Shown: positions 1-7,973, counted from the first letter of the stretch. The stretch: DNA of 64,000 nt from Actinomadura rudentiformis (GCF_008923185.1 NZ_WBMT01000028.1:62001-126000); one strand, 5' to 3'. Numbers and translations: made by a program. Notes: a model not told the origin generated them from the letters alone.

Positions 1-546
1 TTCGCCGCCGCCGAGGCCGGGATGATGGTCTCGTACATGATGATCATCGGTATCCCGCTCGGCTTCGTGGTCCCCGTGCTGGCCGCACGCGTCCGGGACC
101 AGCGCTTCTTGATCGTCGGTGTCTCCACGGCCATGGTCGTGGGCCTGATCGGCATGCTGGTCGCTCCCGGTGCCGGATGGCTCTGGGTGACCGTGCTCGG
201 TCTCGCCACGGGCAGCGCGTTCCCGCTGGCCTTCACGCTGCTCACCCTGCGTTCATCCAGTCCTGCGGTGGCGGCGCGCCTCTCGGGCATGGCCCAGACA
301 GGTGGCTACCTGCTCGCGGGCTTCGGCCCGCTGGCCGTGGGCGTCCTCCACAGCGTGACCGGTGGATGGGAGGTCTCCCTGGTGCTCCTGCTGGTGCTGG
401 TCGTCCCCGAGACCGTCTTCGGCCTCATGGCGGCCCGCCCCGGCGTCGTTCGCCCGAGCACCGTGCGCTCGGAGGGCTCCTTCGAGCAGGTCATCGAACC
501 CAAGGACATGCCCGTACCGCCTCGCGTGCCCGTCAACGCCCGCTGA
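1..546 (+). CDS. MFS transporter, C-terminal part (CynX/NimT-like)
   Basis: The reading frame is open from the first base, so the N-terminal half lies outside the window and 181 residues are visible. They form about five or six hydrophobic helices with short basic loops (AARVRDQR after the first helix), as in the C-terminal six-helix bundle of major facilitator transporters. The motif SGMAQTGGYLLAGFGP near residue 95 resembles the CynX/NimT (cyanate/nitroimidazole) branch, whose members export or import small anions and drugs. The tail of about 40 residues after the last helix is hydrophilic and probably cytoplasmic. A hairpin 17 bases after the stop probably ends the transcript. The substrate cannot be told from this fragment; the superfamily call is firmer than the branch. 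Confidence 0.8.
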   Translation, partial: FAAAEAGMMVSYMMIIGIPLGFVVPVLAARVRDQRFLIVGVSTAMVVGLIGMLVAPGAGWLWVTVLGLATGSAFPLAFTLLTLRSSSPAVAARLSGMAQTGGYLLAGFGPLAVGVLHSVTGGWEVSLVLLLVLVVPETVFGLMAARPGVVRPSTVRSEGSFEQVIEPKDMPVPPRVPVNAR

Positions 547-562
547 TCGCCCTCCCCAGACC

Positions 563-594
563 GGCCAGGGCGAGCACCCCGCTCCGCCCTGGCC
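563..594 (+). terminator. hairpin downstream of the MFS gene
   Basis: A 10-bp inverted repeat (GGCCAGGGCG and its complement) starts 17 bases after the stop codon. There is no T-tract, as is common for actinobacterial terminators. Confidence 0.5.
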
Positions 595-819
595 TATGAC
601 TTGCTTGCTGCGTCCGTACGAGCCAGGGCGACTGGACTGCCGAGCGGTCCGGTGCCTTTGCCCGGCTTTCCGGATAGCGGTCCTTGAGGACGGACGCTCC
701 GCCCTGACCGGTCGTACGCGGGCTCAGCTCGCGCGGAGTCTTGGCCGCGTTGCGACGGGGTGGGCGGCGTCCAGGCTCAAGCTCGGACCGTGGGGCCTGG
801 ACGCGTCCAGGCCGGCGGG

Positions 820-1119
820 TCAGCCGGCGTCCATGTCCAGGACACGGGCGTGGAGGACGAGGCGCTGGTGGAGCGCGGCGCGGAGGGCGCGGTGGAGGCC
901 GTCTTCCAGGTAGAGCTCGCCGCGCCACTGGACCACGTGCGGGAAGAGATCTCCGTAGAACGTGGAGTCCTTGGCCAGGAGAGACTGCAGGTCCAGCTCG
1001 CGTTTGGTGCTGACGAGCTGGTCCAGACGGACCTGGCGTGGAGGAATCTTGGCCCAGTCCCGGGACGAGAGTCCGTGCTCGGGATAGGGCCGCCCTTCGC
1101 CAACCGCCTTGAAGATCAC
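820..1119 (-). CDS. small conserved actinobacterial protein with ParB-like motif
   Basis: A 99-residue soluble protein starting at GTG (MIFKAVGEG). The C-terminal half reads VVQWRGELYLEDGLHRALRA. The DG-HR-A pattern recalls the ParB/sulfiredoxin-type fold, where such a motif binds a nucleotide phosphate. I recognise the sequence as a widespread short actinobacterial protein; I recall homologues being annotated as VapB-family antitoxins, but no toxin gene is adjacent here. The gene stands alone between an MFS gene on the other strand and a gene-free stretch. There is no signal peptide or membrane helix. The reading frame is credible from its codon bias and family resemblance; the function is unknown. 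Confidence 0.65.
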   Translation of the reverse strand: MIFKAVGEGRPYPEHGLSSRDWAKIPPRQVRLDQLVSTKRELDLQSLLAKDSTFYGDLFPHVVQWRGELYLEDGLHRALRAALHQRLVLHARVLDMDAG

Positions 1120-1558
1120 GCCTCAGAGTCTACGGGGTCAGATGCCACCCGAGAAGGTGTGGCCCCGCCGGGGGCCTCCGGTCTCGTAGCTGTCGTGAAC
1201 CATCGCGCCGCTGCTCAGAGGGTCCGTGGGCGAACGCGTCGGGCTGGACGTAGCCCCCCGAGCACGGTGCTGGATCCTGTCGCCGCCGACCGCCTCGGAG
1301 TTGGCGCGGGCGCGGCTTTGCACCAGCGGAGTGCGGCTTGCGCCGACAGTCCGGTGTGGATAGTGCGATGGGTTTTACGCCAGCCGTCCGGTGGGGGATA
1401 CGCCCCGACGTTCGGGGCGCTTGCGGCGGCGGATTGCGCGACGACGTCGCGCAAAAGACATGGTGTCTGGAATACCGTGATATTTCCGCTCGTGCTGTCA
1501 ACCGGTTGCGGCTCCGGAGCGTATGTCTTGCGATGTCCACCGTCCTGGGAGCAGGCGT
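1120..1558. other. gene-free region with a perfect 21-bp palindrome
   Basis: No convincing gene is seen on either strand. A perfect dyad TTGCGCGAC-GAC-GTCGCGCAA lies at 1434-1454, about 105 bases before the sigma factor start, and could be an operator for that operon. Further on, GGAATA at about 1470 resembles the -35 of some ECF promoters, but I see no convincing -10. Confidence 0.35.
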
Positions 1559-2053
1559 TTGACCGTAGAGGAGTTCGAGGAGTTCTACGCGCATGCGGTC
1601 AGGAGCTTGATCGGACAGCTGTTCCTGGTCGCGGGCGACCTCCGGGAAGCCGAAGACGTCGTCCAGGAGGCCTTCGTCCGCGCCTGGGGCGCCCGGCGGA
1701 AGCTGGATCGGGAGGGCTCGCCGGAAGCGTGGGTGCGCCTCACGGCGACCCGTTTGGCGATCAGCCGGTGGCGTCGTCGAACGCGTAGTGCCGAGGCGTG
1801 GCTGCGCGTCGGCTCGGCCGCGGCCGCGGCTGCGGAACCCGGACCCGATGCGGTCGCCGTCGCGCGGGCACTGCGCAGCCTGCCCGCCCGCCAACGGCTC
1901 GCGGTGGTCCTGTTCTACGTCTGTGATCTGCCGGTGGAGCAGGTCGCGGCCGAGGCCGGGATGTCCGCGGGAACGGTGAAGACGCACTTGTCGCGGGGCC
2001 GCCGGGCACTGGCTCCGCTCCTCGACGACTCGCTTGAGGAACACGATGTCTGA
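1559..2053 (+). CDS. ECF RNA polymerase sigma factor, SigE family
   Basis: A 164-residue sigma-70 family protein. Region 2 occupies about residues 1-65 (FEEFYAHAVRSL, then AEDVVQEAFVRAW, the core-binding and -10 recognition helices). Region 4 (about 110-160) has SLPARQRLAVVLFYVCDLP followed by the helix-turn-helix AGMSAGTVKTHLSRGRRAL. The order and spacing match the SigE-like group of ECF factors. TTG at 1559 is preferred because GGGAG lies seven bases upstream. An ATG 36 bases earlier is in frame but has no such site. The stop overlaps the next gene by eight bases (ATGTCTGA), so translation of sigma and the membrane protein behind it is probably coupled. It most likely directs the operon that includes the DUF2079 gene; that is inference. 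Confidence 0.88.
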   Translation: MTVEEFEEFYAHAVRSLIGQLFLVAGDLREAEDVVQEAFVRAWGARRKLDREGSPEAWVRLTATRLAISRWRRRTRSAEAWLRVGSAAAAAAEPGPDAVAVARALRSLPARQRLAVVLFYVCDLPVEQVAAEAGMSAGTVKTHLSRGRRALAPLLDDSLEEHDV

Positions 2054-2477
2054 GCACGAACGGGCCGTGGAGACGGACGAGCGGCTGCGGCGGAGGCTCC
2101 AGGCGGCCGCCGGGGCGGGTGCTCAGGCCGCGCGGCCTGTCGAACACCAGCGGATCGAGGTTCTCGGGAGGCGTCGTAAGCGGCGGCATCTGGCCAGTGC
2201 GGCGGCCGCCGTCGTGTGTGCCGGGATGGTCGCTCTGTTCGGGACCCTCATGGGCGATGGCGAACGCTCTCAGCCTGCTGTCCCGGTCTCTCCGGCGTCC
2301 GAACCATCGCCCTCGGCCAGTCGTTTCGTCACGCCTACGCCCACTCGTACTCGTACACCGTCAGGGACGGTCCTGCCCTCCAAATCCGGATCTCCGACGG
2401 CGACCCCGAGAAAGCCGGTGACGCCTCGTTCGAGCGGTTCTGCGAAGTCTTCGCGGAGCCTGGTGGGCCACCGATGA
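2046..2477 (+). CDS. single-pass membrane protein, probable anti-sigma factor
   Basis: A 143-residue protein. It has a charged cytoplasmic head of about 47 residues (MSEHERAVETDERLRRRLQA), one hydrophobic helix at about residues 48-69 after RRRKRRH, then a Pro/Ser/Thr-rich tail that would lie outside the cell. This is the topology of membrane anti-sigma factors, and the gene directly follows and overlaps its sigma gene. There is no HxxxCxxC zinc motif, so it is not a ZAS-type factor. The stop overlaps the start of the next gene in an ATGA junction, making a tightly coupled three-gene operon. The anti-sigma role rests on topology and position only. Confidence 0.6.
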   Translation: MSEHERAVETDERLRRRLQAAAGAGAQAARPVEHQRIEVLGRRRKRRHLASAAAAVVCAGMVALFGTLMGDGERSQPAVPVSPASEPSPSASRFVTPTPTRTRTPSGTVLPSKSGSPTATPRKPVTPRSSGSAKSSRSLVGHR

Positions 2478-3949
2478 CCTACGGCGCTGCGGTCGGAGAC
2501 CGTTCCGGCGAAACCTCCCAGGAGATCGGCCCGCTTGGGCCCGCCACACCAAGGCCACGGCTGTTCGGCAAGCTGAGGCTGAGAGTTTCGGCTCGCTTTG
2601 ATCCGTATCTGCTTGCCGCTGCCTTCTTCGCCGCGTACGCGATCGTGTCGATCTCGCGCTACCTGCGGGCGGAATCGCGCTCGTGGGACATGGGGATCTT
2701 CGAGCAGGTCGTTCGTTCGTACGCGCATGTGCAGGCACCGATCTCCGACCTCAAGGGGCCGGGCTTCGTGATCCTTGGCGATCACTTCAGCCCCGTGCTG
2801 CTGCTGCTCGCCCCGTTCTACCGGCTCTTCCCGACCCCGGTCACACTGCTCGTGGCGCAGGCCCTCCTCGTCGCACTGTCCGTGGTGCCGGTCACGCGTG
2901 CGGCCGCGCGCCTGCTGGGGCGCGGAAGCGGTGTGGCGATCGGCGGTGCGTACGGGCTGTCGTGGGGCATCCAGGGCGCGATCGACTTCGACTTCCACGA
3001 AATCTGCTTCGCCGTCCCGCTGATCGCGCTCGCCCTCGAAGCCGTGCTGGCCCAACGCTGGCGTTCGGCGCTGCTCTGGGCCTTGCCGCTGCTGCTGGTC
3101 AAGGAGGATCTCGGCCTGACCGTCGCCGCCATCGGCCTCATCGTCGCGATCCGAACGCGGCGCGTACACCAGGCCACGGCGCAGATCGCCCTCGCCGTGG
3201 CGCTCGTCGGAGTACTGGCGTTCTTCGTCACCGTCGGTGTGATCATCCCGGCGTTCAACGACGGCGGCGGCTACGACTACTGGGCCAAGCTCGAGCCTGA
3301 GGAGAACGCCCCAGGCGGCGCCCTCCTGAACGGCGCGGGCGACAAACTGCGGACCCTCCTGTGGCTCCTGGTCCCGACATCGGGCCTGCTTGCGCTACGT
3401 TCACCCTTCCTGATCGCCATCGTGCCCACGCTTGCCTGGCGGTTCGCGTCGCAGGACGAGAACCACTGGGGCGTGTTCTGGCACTACGACGCGATCCTGA
3501 TGCCCATCGTCTTCCTGGCGCTCGTGGACGCGATCCCCCGGACCCGGGTCTCACTCCGGCCTTGGCTGCGCGCGTACGCCTACCACCTGCCCGTCGCCGT
3601 CCTCGCCGCCGCGCTCGCCCTCACCACCACGCGGCCTCTCGCCTCGGTCTTCGAGGTGGCCACGTACAAGCCGACGCCCGCGAGCAAGGCCGGTGCCCGG
3701 GCTCTGGCCGCGATCCCGGACGGCGCCACCGTCGAGGTCAACGTCCGCCCGATCTCGCAGCTCACGAGGCGATGCCGTGTCCTGTGGTTCGGGAACACCG
3801 CAGGCCTCGTGCCCGACTACATCGCGTACTACGACCAGGCCCTGACGGCCGACACCTTGATCGAGTGGGCGAAGCAGATGCACCCCTCCGCCACGTACAA
3901 GCTCAAGGTCCACGACACCGGCTACTGGATCCTCCAGCGAACCCGCTGA
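2474..3949 (+). CDS. DUF2079 polytopic membrane protein
   Basis: About 491 residues with some ten hydrophobic helices. Family landmarks are MGIFEQVV near residue 75, LKGPGFVILGDHF, LLAPFYRLF, YGLSWGIQ, DFDFHEICF and LLLVKED, then HYDAILMPIVF. The C-terminal 110 residues are mostly hydrophilic and probably extracytoplasmic. DUF2079 proteins resemble GT-C glycosyltransferases in layout, but no biochemical role is established to my knowledge. ATG at 2474 is chosen because it overlaps the previous stop as ATGA; the frame is open further upstream but runs antisense-like through the anti-sigma gene. A paralogue with the same landmark motifs lies at 30416-31774. The gene is co-transcribed with an ECF sigma factor, which suggests envelope-stress control. 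Confidence 0.82.
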   Translation: MTYGAAVGDRSGETSQEIGPLGPATPRPRLFGKLRLRVSARFDPYLLAAAFFAAYAIVSISRYLRAESRSWDMGIFEQVVRSYAHVQAPISDLKGPGFVILGDHFSPVLLLLAPFYRLFPTPVTLLVAQALLVALSVVPVTRAAARLLGRGSGVAIGGAYGLSWGIQGAIDFDFHEICFAVPLIALALEAVLAQRWRSALLWALPLLLVKEDLGLTVAAIGLIVAIRTRRVHQATAQIALAVALVGVLAFFVTVGVIIPAFNDGGGYDYWAKLEPEENAPGGALLNGAGDKLRTLLWLLVPTSGLLALRSPFLIAIVPTLAWRFASQDENHWGVFWHYDAILMPIVFLALVDAIPRTRVSLRPWLRAYAYHLPVAVLAAALALTTTRPLASVFEVATYKPTPASKAGARALAAIPDGATVEVNVRPISQLTRRCRVLWFGNTAGLVPDYIAYYDQALTADTLIEWAKQMHPSATYKLKVHDTGYWILQRTR

Positions 3950-3951
3950 AG

Positions 3952-4947
3952 TCACCCGTTGGTGATGACGATCTTGCCTACCTGGGTGTTGGACTCCATG
4001 TGCCGGTGGGCCTCGACGATGTCGCCGAGGTCGAAGGTGCGGTCCACCACCGGGCGGAACGCGCCCGTACGGAGGCCGGACGCCACGAACGCCGCGGCAC
4101 GGCGCAGCCGCGCTGGATCGGTCGTCGTCTCGTAGACCGTGTAGGTACGCATGTTCAGCGCGGGCATGCCGAGCTCGAACCCCGGATAAGGCGTCGCCTC
4201 GCCACTCAATGCCCCGTACTCCAGAAGGCTGCCGCCAGGGGCCACGACCTTGGCCAGGTCGAGAACGCCGGGCCCCGCGACGGCATCGAAGACGAACTCG
4301 GCACCCCGCCCTCCGGTCAGCGCGCGAACCCGTTCGACCACGTCCTCCTCGTCAGTGACGATCACCTCGGCCGCGCCCTCCTTGAGCAGCGCGTCCTTCT
4401 TGGCGGCCGTGCGGGTGAGGGCGATCGGCGTCGTGCCGGCGCGGTTGGCGACGTGGATGGCGGCCAGCCCCACGCTGCTGGACGCCGCGTTCAGCACGAC
4501 CGTGTCCCCGGCGCGCATCCCGCCGGTCTCGACCAGCGCGCCGTAGGCCGTGAGGTAGGGCATCCAGACCGCAGCGCCCTCGACCGCGTCGATCCCCTCG
4601 GGCCGGTGGACGACCGCCGCCGCGGGTACGATCGCCCGCTCGGCGTAGACGCCATAGTCGTTCTGCGAGAACGCGGGGACGACGCTCACCGGCTGCCCAG
4701 GCTCGAATCCCGCGACGCCCTCGCCGACAGCCTCGATCTCGCCGGCGGCCTCGGTGCCCAGCATGGCCGGGAACCGCCTCACCGCCTCGATGTAGTGGCC
4801 GCTCCGGAACAACGCTTCGGCCCGGTTGAGCCCGATCGCATCCACGCGTAGGCGCACCTCGCCGGGCCCAGGGTCGCCGACCTCCACATCCTCAAGCCGC
4901 AACACCTCAGGCCCGCCGAGCTCGTGGAACAACACCGTCTTGGCCAT
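3952..4947 (-). CDS. zinc-independent MDR NAD(P)H:quinone oxidoreductase
   Basis: A 331-residue medium-chain reductase of the quinone oxidoreductase (zeta-crystallin) group. The GroES-like half covers about residues 1-120 (GPGEVRLRVDAIGLNRAEAL, LGTEAAGEIEAVGEGV). The Rossmann half begins at about 130, with NAASSSVGLAA as the nucleotide loop. The Zn ligands of alcohol dehydrogenases (GHE and the four-Cys lobe) are absent, as expected for this group, which reduces quinones or enones with NADPH. ATG at 4947 has GGGAAG seven bases upstream; a GTG immediately before it is an alternative. The stop lies two bases from that of the convergent DUF2079 gene. It is divergent from an ArsR-type regulator with a long palindrome between them, so it is probably the regulator's target. 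Confidence 0.85.
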   Translation of the reverse strand: MAKTVLFHELGGPEVLRLEDVEVGDPGPGEVRLRVDAIGLNRAEALFRSGHYIEAVRRFPAMLGTEAAGEIEAVGEGVAGFEPGQPVSVVPAFSQNDYGVYAERAIVPAAAVVHRPEGIDAVEGAAVWMPYLTAYGALVETGGMRAGDTVVLNAASSSVGLAAIHVANRAGTTPIALTRTAAKKDALLKEGAAEVIVTDEEDVVERVRALTGGRGAEFVFDAVAGPGVLDLAKVVAPGGSLLEYGALSGEATPYPGFELGMPALNMRTYTVYETTTDPARLRRAAAFVASGLRTGAFRPVVDRTFDLGDIVEAHRHMESNTQVGKIVITNG

Positions 4948-4991
4948 CACGCATCTTCCCTTCGGTCGTAGGAGATCGAATAGAACCCCTA

Positions 4992-5028
4992 AGTACGATG
5001 ATTGTCAAACTTTGACGGTCATCGTACT
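4992..5028. promoter_or_regulatory. 37-bp dyad operator between oxidoreductase and ArsR gene
   Basis: The arms AGTACGATGA and GTCAAA are repeated inverted as TTTGAC and TCATCGTACT. Sixteen of 18 positions per arm are paired around a single centre. It lies 44 bases before the oxidoreductase start and 26 before the regulator start. TACTAT (5042-5047) just downstream could be the -10 of the regulator, which would make that transcript almost leaderless. Confidence 0.75.
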
Positions 5029-5053
5029 TTGATTGCTGTCGTACTATAGGGCG

Positions 5054-5365
5054 ATGGACGACGTGCAGACGATCACGCTTCAACGGGTGCTGGAGGCCCT
5101 CGTCGACCCAGTGCGGCGGAGCATCGTGACGCAGCTCTGCGAGACCTCCGTGGATCTCAAGTGCGGCTCGTTCGACCTGCCCGTGAGCAAGTCCACGGCC
5201 ACGCACCACTTCCGCGTGCTCCGCGAGGCAGGCCTGATCCACCAGTACTACGTAGGCACCTCGCGAATGAACACCCTGAGGCGCGCCGAGATCGACGAAG
5301 CCTTCCCCGGCCTCCTAGACGCACTGGTGACCGCAGACCAAAAAGCCACACCCGTCCCCCACTAG
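5054..5365 (+). CDS. ArsR-family winged-helix repressor
   Basis: A 103-residue protein with the ArsR/SmtB winged-helix fold. ALVDPVRRSIVTQLCE forms the first helices, and SKSTATHHFRVLREAGLIHQ is the recognition helix-turn-helix with the usual xxHHxxxLxxAGLI pattern. The wing ends in GTSRMNTLRRAEI. There is no CxC metal site, so it probably senses an organic or redox signal rather than a metal. No SD precedes ATG 5054, and a TACTAT box lies seven bases upstream, consistent with leaderless translation. It faces the quinone oxidoreductase gene across a near-perfect 37-bp dyad, the likely binding site for autoregulation and for control of the reductase. Confidence 0.85.
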   Translation: MDDVQTITLQRVLEALVDPVRRSIVTQLCETSVDLKCGSFDLPVSKSTATHHFRVLREAGLIHQYYVGTSRMNTLRRAEIDEAFPGLLDALVTADQKATPVPH

Positions 5366-5473
5366 CCCACACCACCGGCACGCGAACCCCTGGCGCACAC
5401 CTCTTGGTGGGGCTCTTTCCGGCCAGGAGGGCAACTGCTTAGCTCTGCATGCCGGGAGCGATGGGGCCGCGGG

Positions 5474-5752
5474 TTACGCACCCTGCTGGTCTGAAGGTTG
5501 ATATAGCGCCTTGTCCTTGACTGTGACGTGTGTGATCGGCTGAAGGTCAGGGAGGTCGAACGTGCCCGCCCCGTGGAAGTCACGGAAGCCTGCGGCGCCC
5601 TCGTACTGGGTTGTGAGAAAGACGCTCTTGGTGTCGTCGTCGTTGGTCATCGAGGCCGCCCAGACGAGCGCGGTCGGCGGTGTGCCGGTCTCCTCGAGTG
5701 CTGCCAGGACTTCCCCTTGGCCGCCGCGCTCGCTGTAGAGCTTGACAGTCAC
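5474..5752 (-). CDS. hypothetical protein, 92 aa
   Basis: I do not recognise this protein. GTG at 5752 is chosen because a very strong SD (AAGGAGG) lies five bases upstream; the frame itself extends 57 bases further. The sequence begins MTVKLYSERGGQGEVLAALE and contains TNDDDTKSVFLTTQYEGAAG and a hydrophilic end. It has no signal peptide, membrane helix or known motif, and may be an alpha/beta single-domain protein. It follows the glycosyltransferase gene on the same strand after 78 bases and may be in its transcript. Confidence 0.65.
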   Translation of the reverse strand: MTVKLYSERGGQGEVLAALEETGTPPTALVWAASMTNDDDTKSVFLTTQYEGAAGFRDFHGAGTFDLPDLQPITHVTVKDKALYQPSDQQGA

Positions 5753-5830
5753 GAGTACCTCCTTGGTGATCCTGACGATCACCCTCTGCGAGGCTGCGAG
5801 GCCTGTCAACGGCTCGTTCTCTGGCGTGGA

Positions 5831-6736
5831 TCAGAGGGGCTGGGCCGCTCGATCGAGTTCTGCGAGTGCATGCCGCATAAGGGATCGCTCGAACTGCTGA
5901 GGATCATCTTGATCGGGCCGGTACCCGGCCATGTGCGCGTGCACCGAGGCGAACCAGGTTTCGAGGTGCTCCCGTTGAGCTGCATCGATGCGTTCGCGGG
6001 ACAGCGCATAGTCCGCGAAGAGTGTGAATTCCTTGTGCATGAGATCGGGCTTGGGCCGCTGAGGGTTGACCCAGTCGTCTGTCGCAACTGGGCGGAGCCT
6101 GATGTTCAGATCGTGCCAGTGCAGCAGGATCGCGAGATCGGATGTGAAGTCGTCGGGAAGTTCGGTTGGCCAGAGTTCGCGGAGTGCTGCGCGCTGTCCT
6201 GACCACGGCGTAGAGCCCAGGGTCGGGAGGAGCTCCGGGAAAATCCTTCCGGCCAGCGGTGCGAAGAACCCGAACAACCAGAGCTGTGGATAAATGGGAC
6301 GCCAGTACAAGTCCGCGATCGTGGCGTGTGCTACCCCTTGAAGGATTGGTTTGACCAGCCCCACAGCCAACGGTTCGTCACCCAGATACCGGAAATCGCC
6401 ATCGATCAGGCAGACGACGTCCGAGCTGCTGGCCTTGATGCCCGCCGTCATGGCGTTGCCCTTGCCCGCCGGGGATTCCACGATGTGCGCGCCAGCCTGG
6501 GCTGCGAGGTCGGCGGTGGCATCGGTGCAGCCGCTGGCAGAGACGATGACCTCGCCGTCCACTCCGAGCAATTCGATTGCACGGAAGGCCTCGCGCGTAA
6601 CCTTGCCTACCGTCTCCTCTTCGTTGTGAGCCGGAATGACTATGGAGACCGTTCCATTCTTCAGGTTTTCAAGTGAGCGTGGCGAATTGACGTCGATAAT
6701 TCCCAGTGCCGGATCGATCCATGGTCTCGTCGTCAT
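5831..6736 (-). CDS. family-2 glycosyltransferase, GpgS-like
   Basis: A 301-residue GT-A fold enzyme. The N-terminal strand is VSIVIPAHNEEETVGKV at about residues 27-43, the donor region is SASGCTDATADLA, and the metal-binding DGD lies within VCLIDGDFRYLG. The later GSTPWSGQRAALRELWP with a DDFTSDLAILLHW stretch is the acceptor side. The arrangement resembles glucosyl-3-phosphoglycerate synthase (GT81), which transfers glucose from UDP-glucose to 3-phosphoglycerate, but it is shorter and the diagnostic residues cannot be verified by eye. ATG 6736 has GGAGAAGGA directly upstream, which decides the start. It lies next to the ruin of an integrase gene. Confidence 0.75.
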   Translation of the reverse strand: MTTRPWIDPALGIIDVNSPRSLENLKNGTVSIVIPAHNEEETVGKVTREAFRAIELLGVDGEVIVSASGCTDATADLAAQAGAHIVESPAGKGNAMTAGIKASSSDVVCLIDGDFRYLGDEPLAVGLVKPILQGVAHATIADLYWRPIYPQLWLFGFFAPLAGRIFPELLPTLGSTPWSGQRAALRELWPTELPDDFTSDLAILLHWHDLNIRLRPVATDDWVNPQRPKPDLMHKEFTLFADYALSRERIDAAQREHLETWFASVHAHMAGYRPDQDDPQQFERSLMRHALAELDRAAQPL

Positions 6737-6812
6737 TCCTTCTCCAGTGAGGGAGATTGTCGCGAAGCACAGCATCGGGGCCTTGCTCAAGTTGGGGCGT
6801 GCTGGAGCTTCC

Positions 6813-7180
6813 GTGCCTGGTCCAAGGCTGGCCGCCGCACCATCGGCCTGCCCGCGTCCTCGGTCACCCTCCTCAAAGGCCCAGAAGAGCAAGCAGGCCG
6901 CTGAACGTGATCAAGCCCGTGAGCTCTGGCATACGTGTTCACCGAACCGGACGGCAAGCCTCTCAACACGCACACCGACTACCACGAGGGGAAAGCCTCC
7001 TTGAAACGGCCGGACGCCGCGAGACACGGCGCACTGCGGCCCCGGTGCTTTTGATCTTCGGCGCCAACGCCCTACGACCATGTCGATCATGGGATCGTCC
7101 AGCGCGTTGATGACCAGGCGCCACCAGCACATGTGAGACGACGTTGCGTCCGCGTCGGGGGTCTCTTCTGGGCGCCCTGT
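6813..7180 (+). pseudogene. decayed tyrosine integrase next to tRNA-Ser
   Basis: No single frame is open, but consecutive frames give recognisable pieces of one actinobacterial integrase C-terminal domain in the right order. SKAGRRTIGLPASSV starts at about 6821, then AQKSKQAAERDQARELW, then YVFTEPDGKPLNTHTDYHE (from about 6930), then MSIMGSSSALMTRRHQHM (from about 7080), and finally RVGGLFW (about 7150). In intact relatives these segments read as the catalytic-domain stretch up to the MGWS...RYQH motif that carries the active tyrosine. The intervening catalytic His/Arg box is lost. At least three frameshifts separate the pieces. The gene points at the 3' end of tRNA-Ser 150 bases away, as integrases usually do. 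Confidence 0.75.
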
Positions 7181-7270
7181 GAAGATCGGGATGAGGGGCG
7201 TCGGGGGCCCGCCGGAGGGTGCCGCCACGGTGGCCTGAAGGCGCTACTGAGATCCAAACTGAGACCCAAC

Positions 7271-7313
7271 GCGATGAGGGCGGCACCTGGGGGTGCCGCC
7301 CTCATCGCTTTTT
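7271..7313 (+). terminator. strong intrinsic terminator
   Basis: A 17-bp perfect stem (GCGATGAGGGCGGCACC and complement) with a four-base loop is followed by TTTTT on the plus strand. It lies between the integrase remnant and tRNA-Ser and probably belonged to the integrase transcript. Confidence 0.85.
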
Positions 7314-7328
7314 GCCTGCTTAGAGACG

Positions 7329-7413
7329 CGGAGGATACGAGATTCGAACTCGTGAGGGGTTGCCCCCAACACGCTTTCCAAGCGTGCGCCCTAGGCCACT
7401 AGGCGAATCCTCC
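7329..7413 (-). tRNA. tRNA-Ser (GGA anticodon)
   Basis: Read on the minus strand, the acceptor arms GGAGGAT and ATCCTCC pair. The anticodon loop is CTTGGAA (anticodon GGA, reading UCC and UCU), with a long class-II variable arm typical of serine tRNA and a T-arm GAGTTCGAATCTC. The discriminator is G and CCA is not encoded. Its 3' end faces the integrase ruin, marking it as a likely former integration site. Confidence 0.95.
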
Positions 7414-7423
7414 GCCGTAGAGA

Positions 7424-7780
7424 CTACCGGGTCTCAGGCACTGGTCGGACATCAATAACGGCCGTGAGCGGGATCGGGCCGTAGATGTGGGGGAAGAGTT
7501 GCCCGTCGGCCGGCTCGTACCGCACCTCGGCGTCCAGACGGGAGACGTCGATCGTGAGAAGGAGCAGGTCTGAACGGTCTACGGCGGTGTAGAAGCGGCC
7601 GAGAACGCCCTCGACCTGGGACAGGCCGGAGGAGCAGTGGATGAAGCCCTCCTCGGCGAGCGTTCGGCCGAGAGTCGACATGGCGTACGACACTCCCGCC
7701 GTCCGGGCCGCTTCCCAATGGCGGCGTTCGGCGATGTGGAGGAGCGTCTCCTGCGGGATTGCAGCGGGTCGGTCGGGCAT
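7424..7780 (-). CDS. DUF952 family protein
   Basis: A 118-residue soluble protein. It has the DUF952 pattern: an N-terminal LLHIAERRHWEAA, then EEGFIHCSSGLSQVEGV, LLLTIDVSRLDAEVRYEP and FPHIYGPIPLTAVIDV. The conserved His residues in FIHC and FPHIYG are characteristic, and the fold is thought to resemble ADP-ribosyltransferase-like or related small domains; no activity is firmly assigned. The start at 7780 (MPDRPAAIP) fits the family length. An in-frame ATG at 7831 would add 17 residues and run up to the SRP RNA gene. Neither start has a good SD. It is adjacent to the divergently transcribed SRP RNA and dnaX. Confidence 0.8.
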   Translation of the reverse strand: MPDRPAAIPQETLLHIAERRHWEAARTAGVSYAMSTLGRTLAEEGFIHCSSGLSQVEGVLGRFYTAVDRSDLLLLTIDVSRLDAEVRYEPADGQLFPHIYGPIPLTAVIDVRPVPETR

Positions 7781-7843
7781 GGGGCTGGAGCCTACGCGGG
7801 AAGCGTGCATATCAGGGGCCGGGGATGCCATAGACTCTCAGCA

Positions 7844-7930
7844 GACCCCTCGCACGGCGTCACCCTGTGAACCTCCCCAGGGCCGGAAGGCAGCAAGGAT
7901 AAGCAGGCTCTGGCGGGTGTGCGGGGGGTC
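7844..7930 (+). ncRNA. ffs: signal recognition particle RNA (small bacterial type)
   Basis: The core GGGCCGGAAGGCAGCAAGG contains the GGAA tetraloop and the asymmetric loop bound by Ffh. The ends GACCCCTCGCAC and GTGTGCGGGGGGTC pair to close a rod of about 87 nt, as in 4.5S-type RNA. It sits 43 bases upstream of dnaX in the same direction, its usual place in actinobacteria. The exact ends are inferred from base-pairing. Confidence 0.93.
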
Positions 7931-7973
7931 CCTTCGCTTCTGACGCTCTGCTTCTCGAGGGAGGGCGGACCTC

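Noticed and set aside
820..1119. Toxin-antitoxin module
   Set aside because: Homologues may carry an antitoxin label, but no partner gene is present on either side.
1130..2044. A 304-codon frame antisense to the sigma factor
   Set aside because: It is the complement of a well-supported sigma gene and shows no protein-like pattern.
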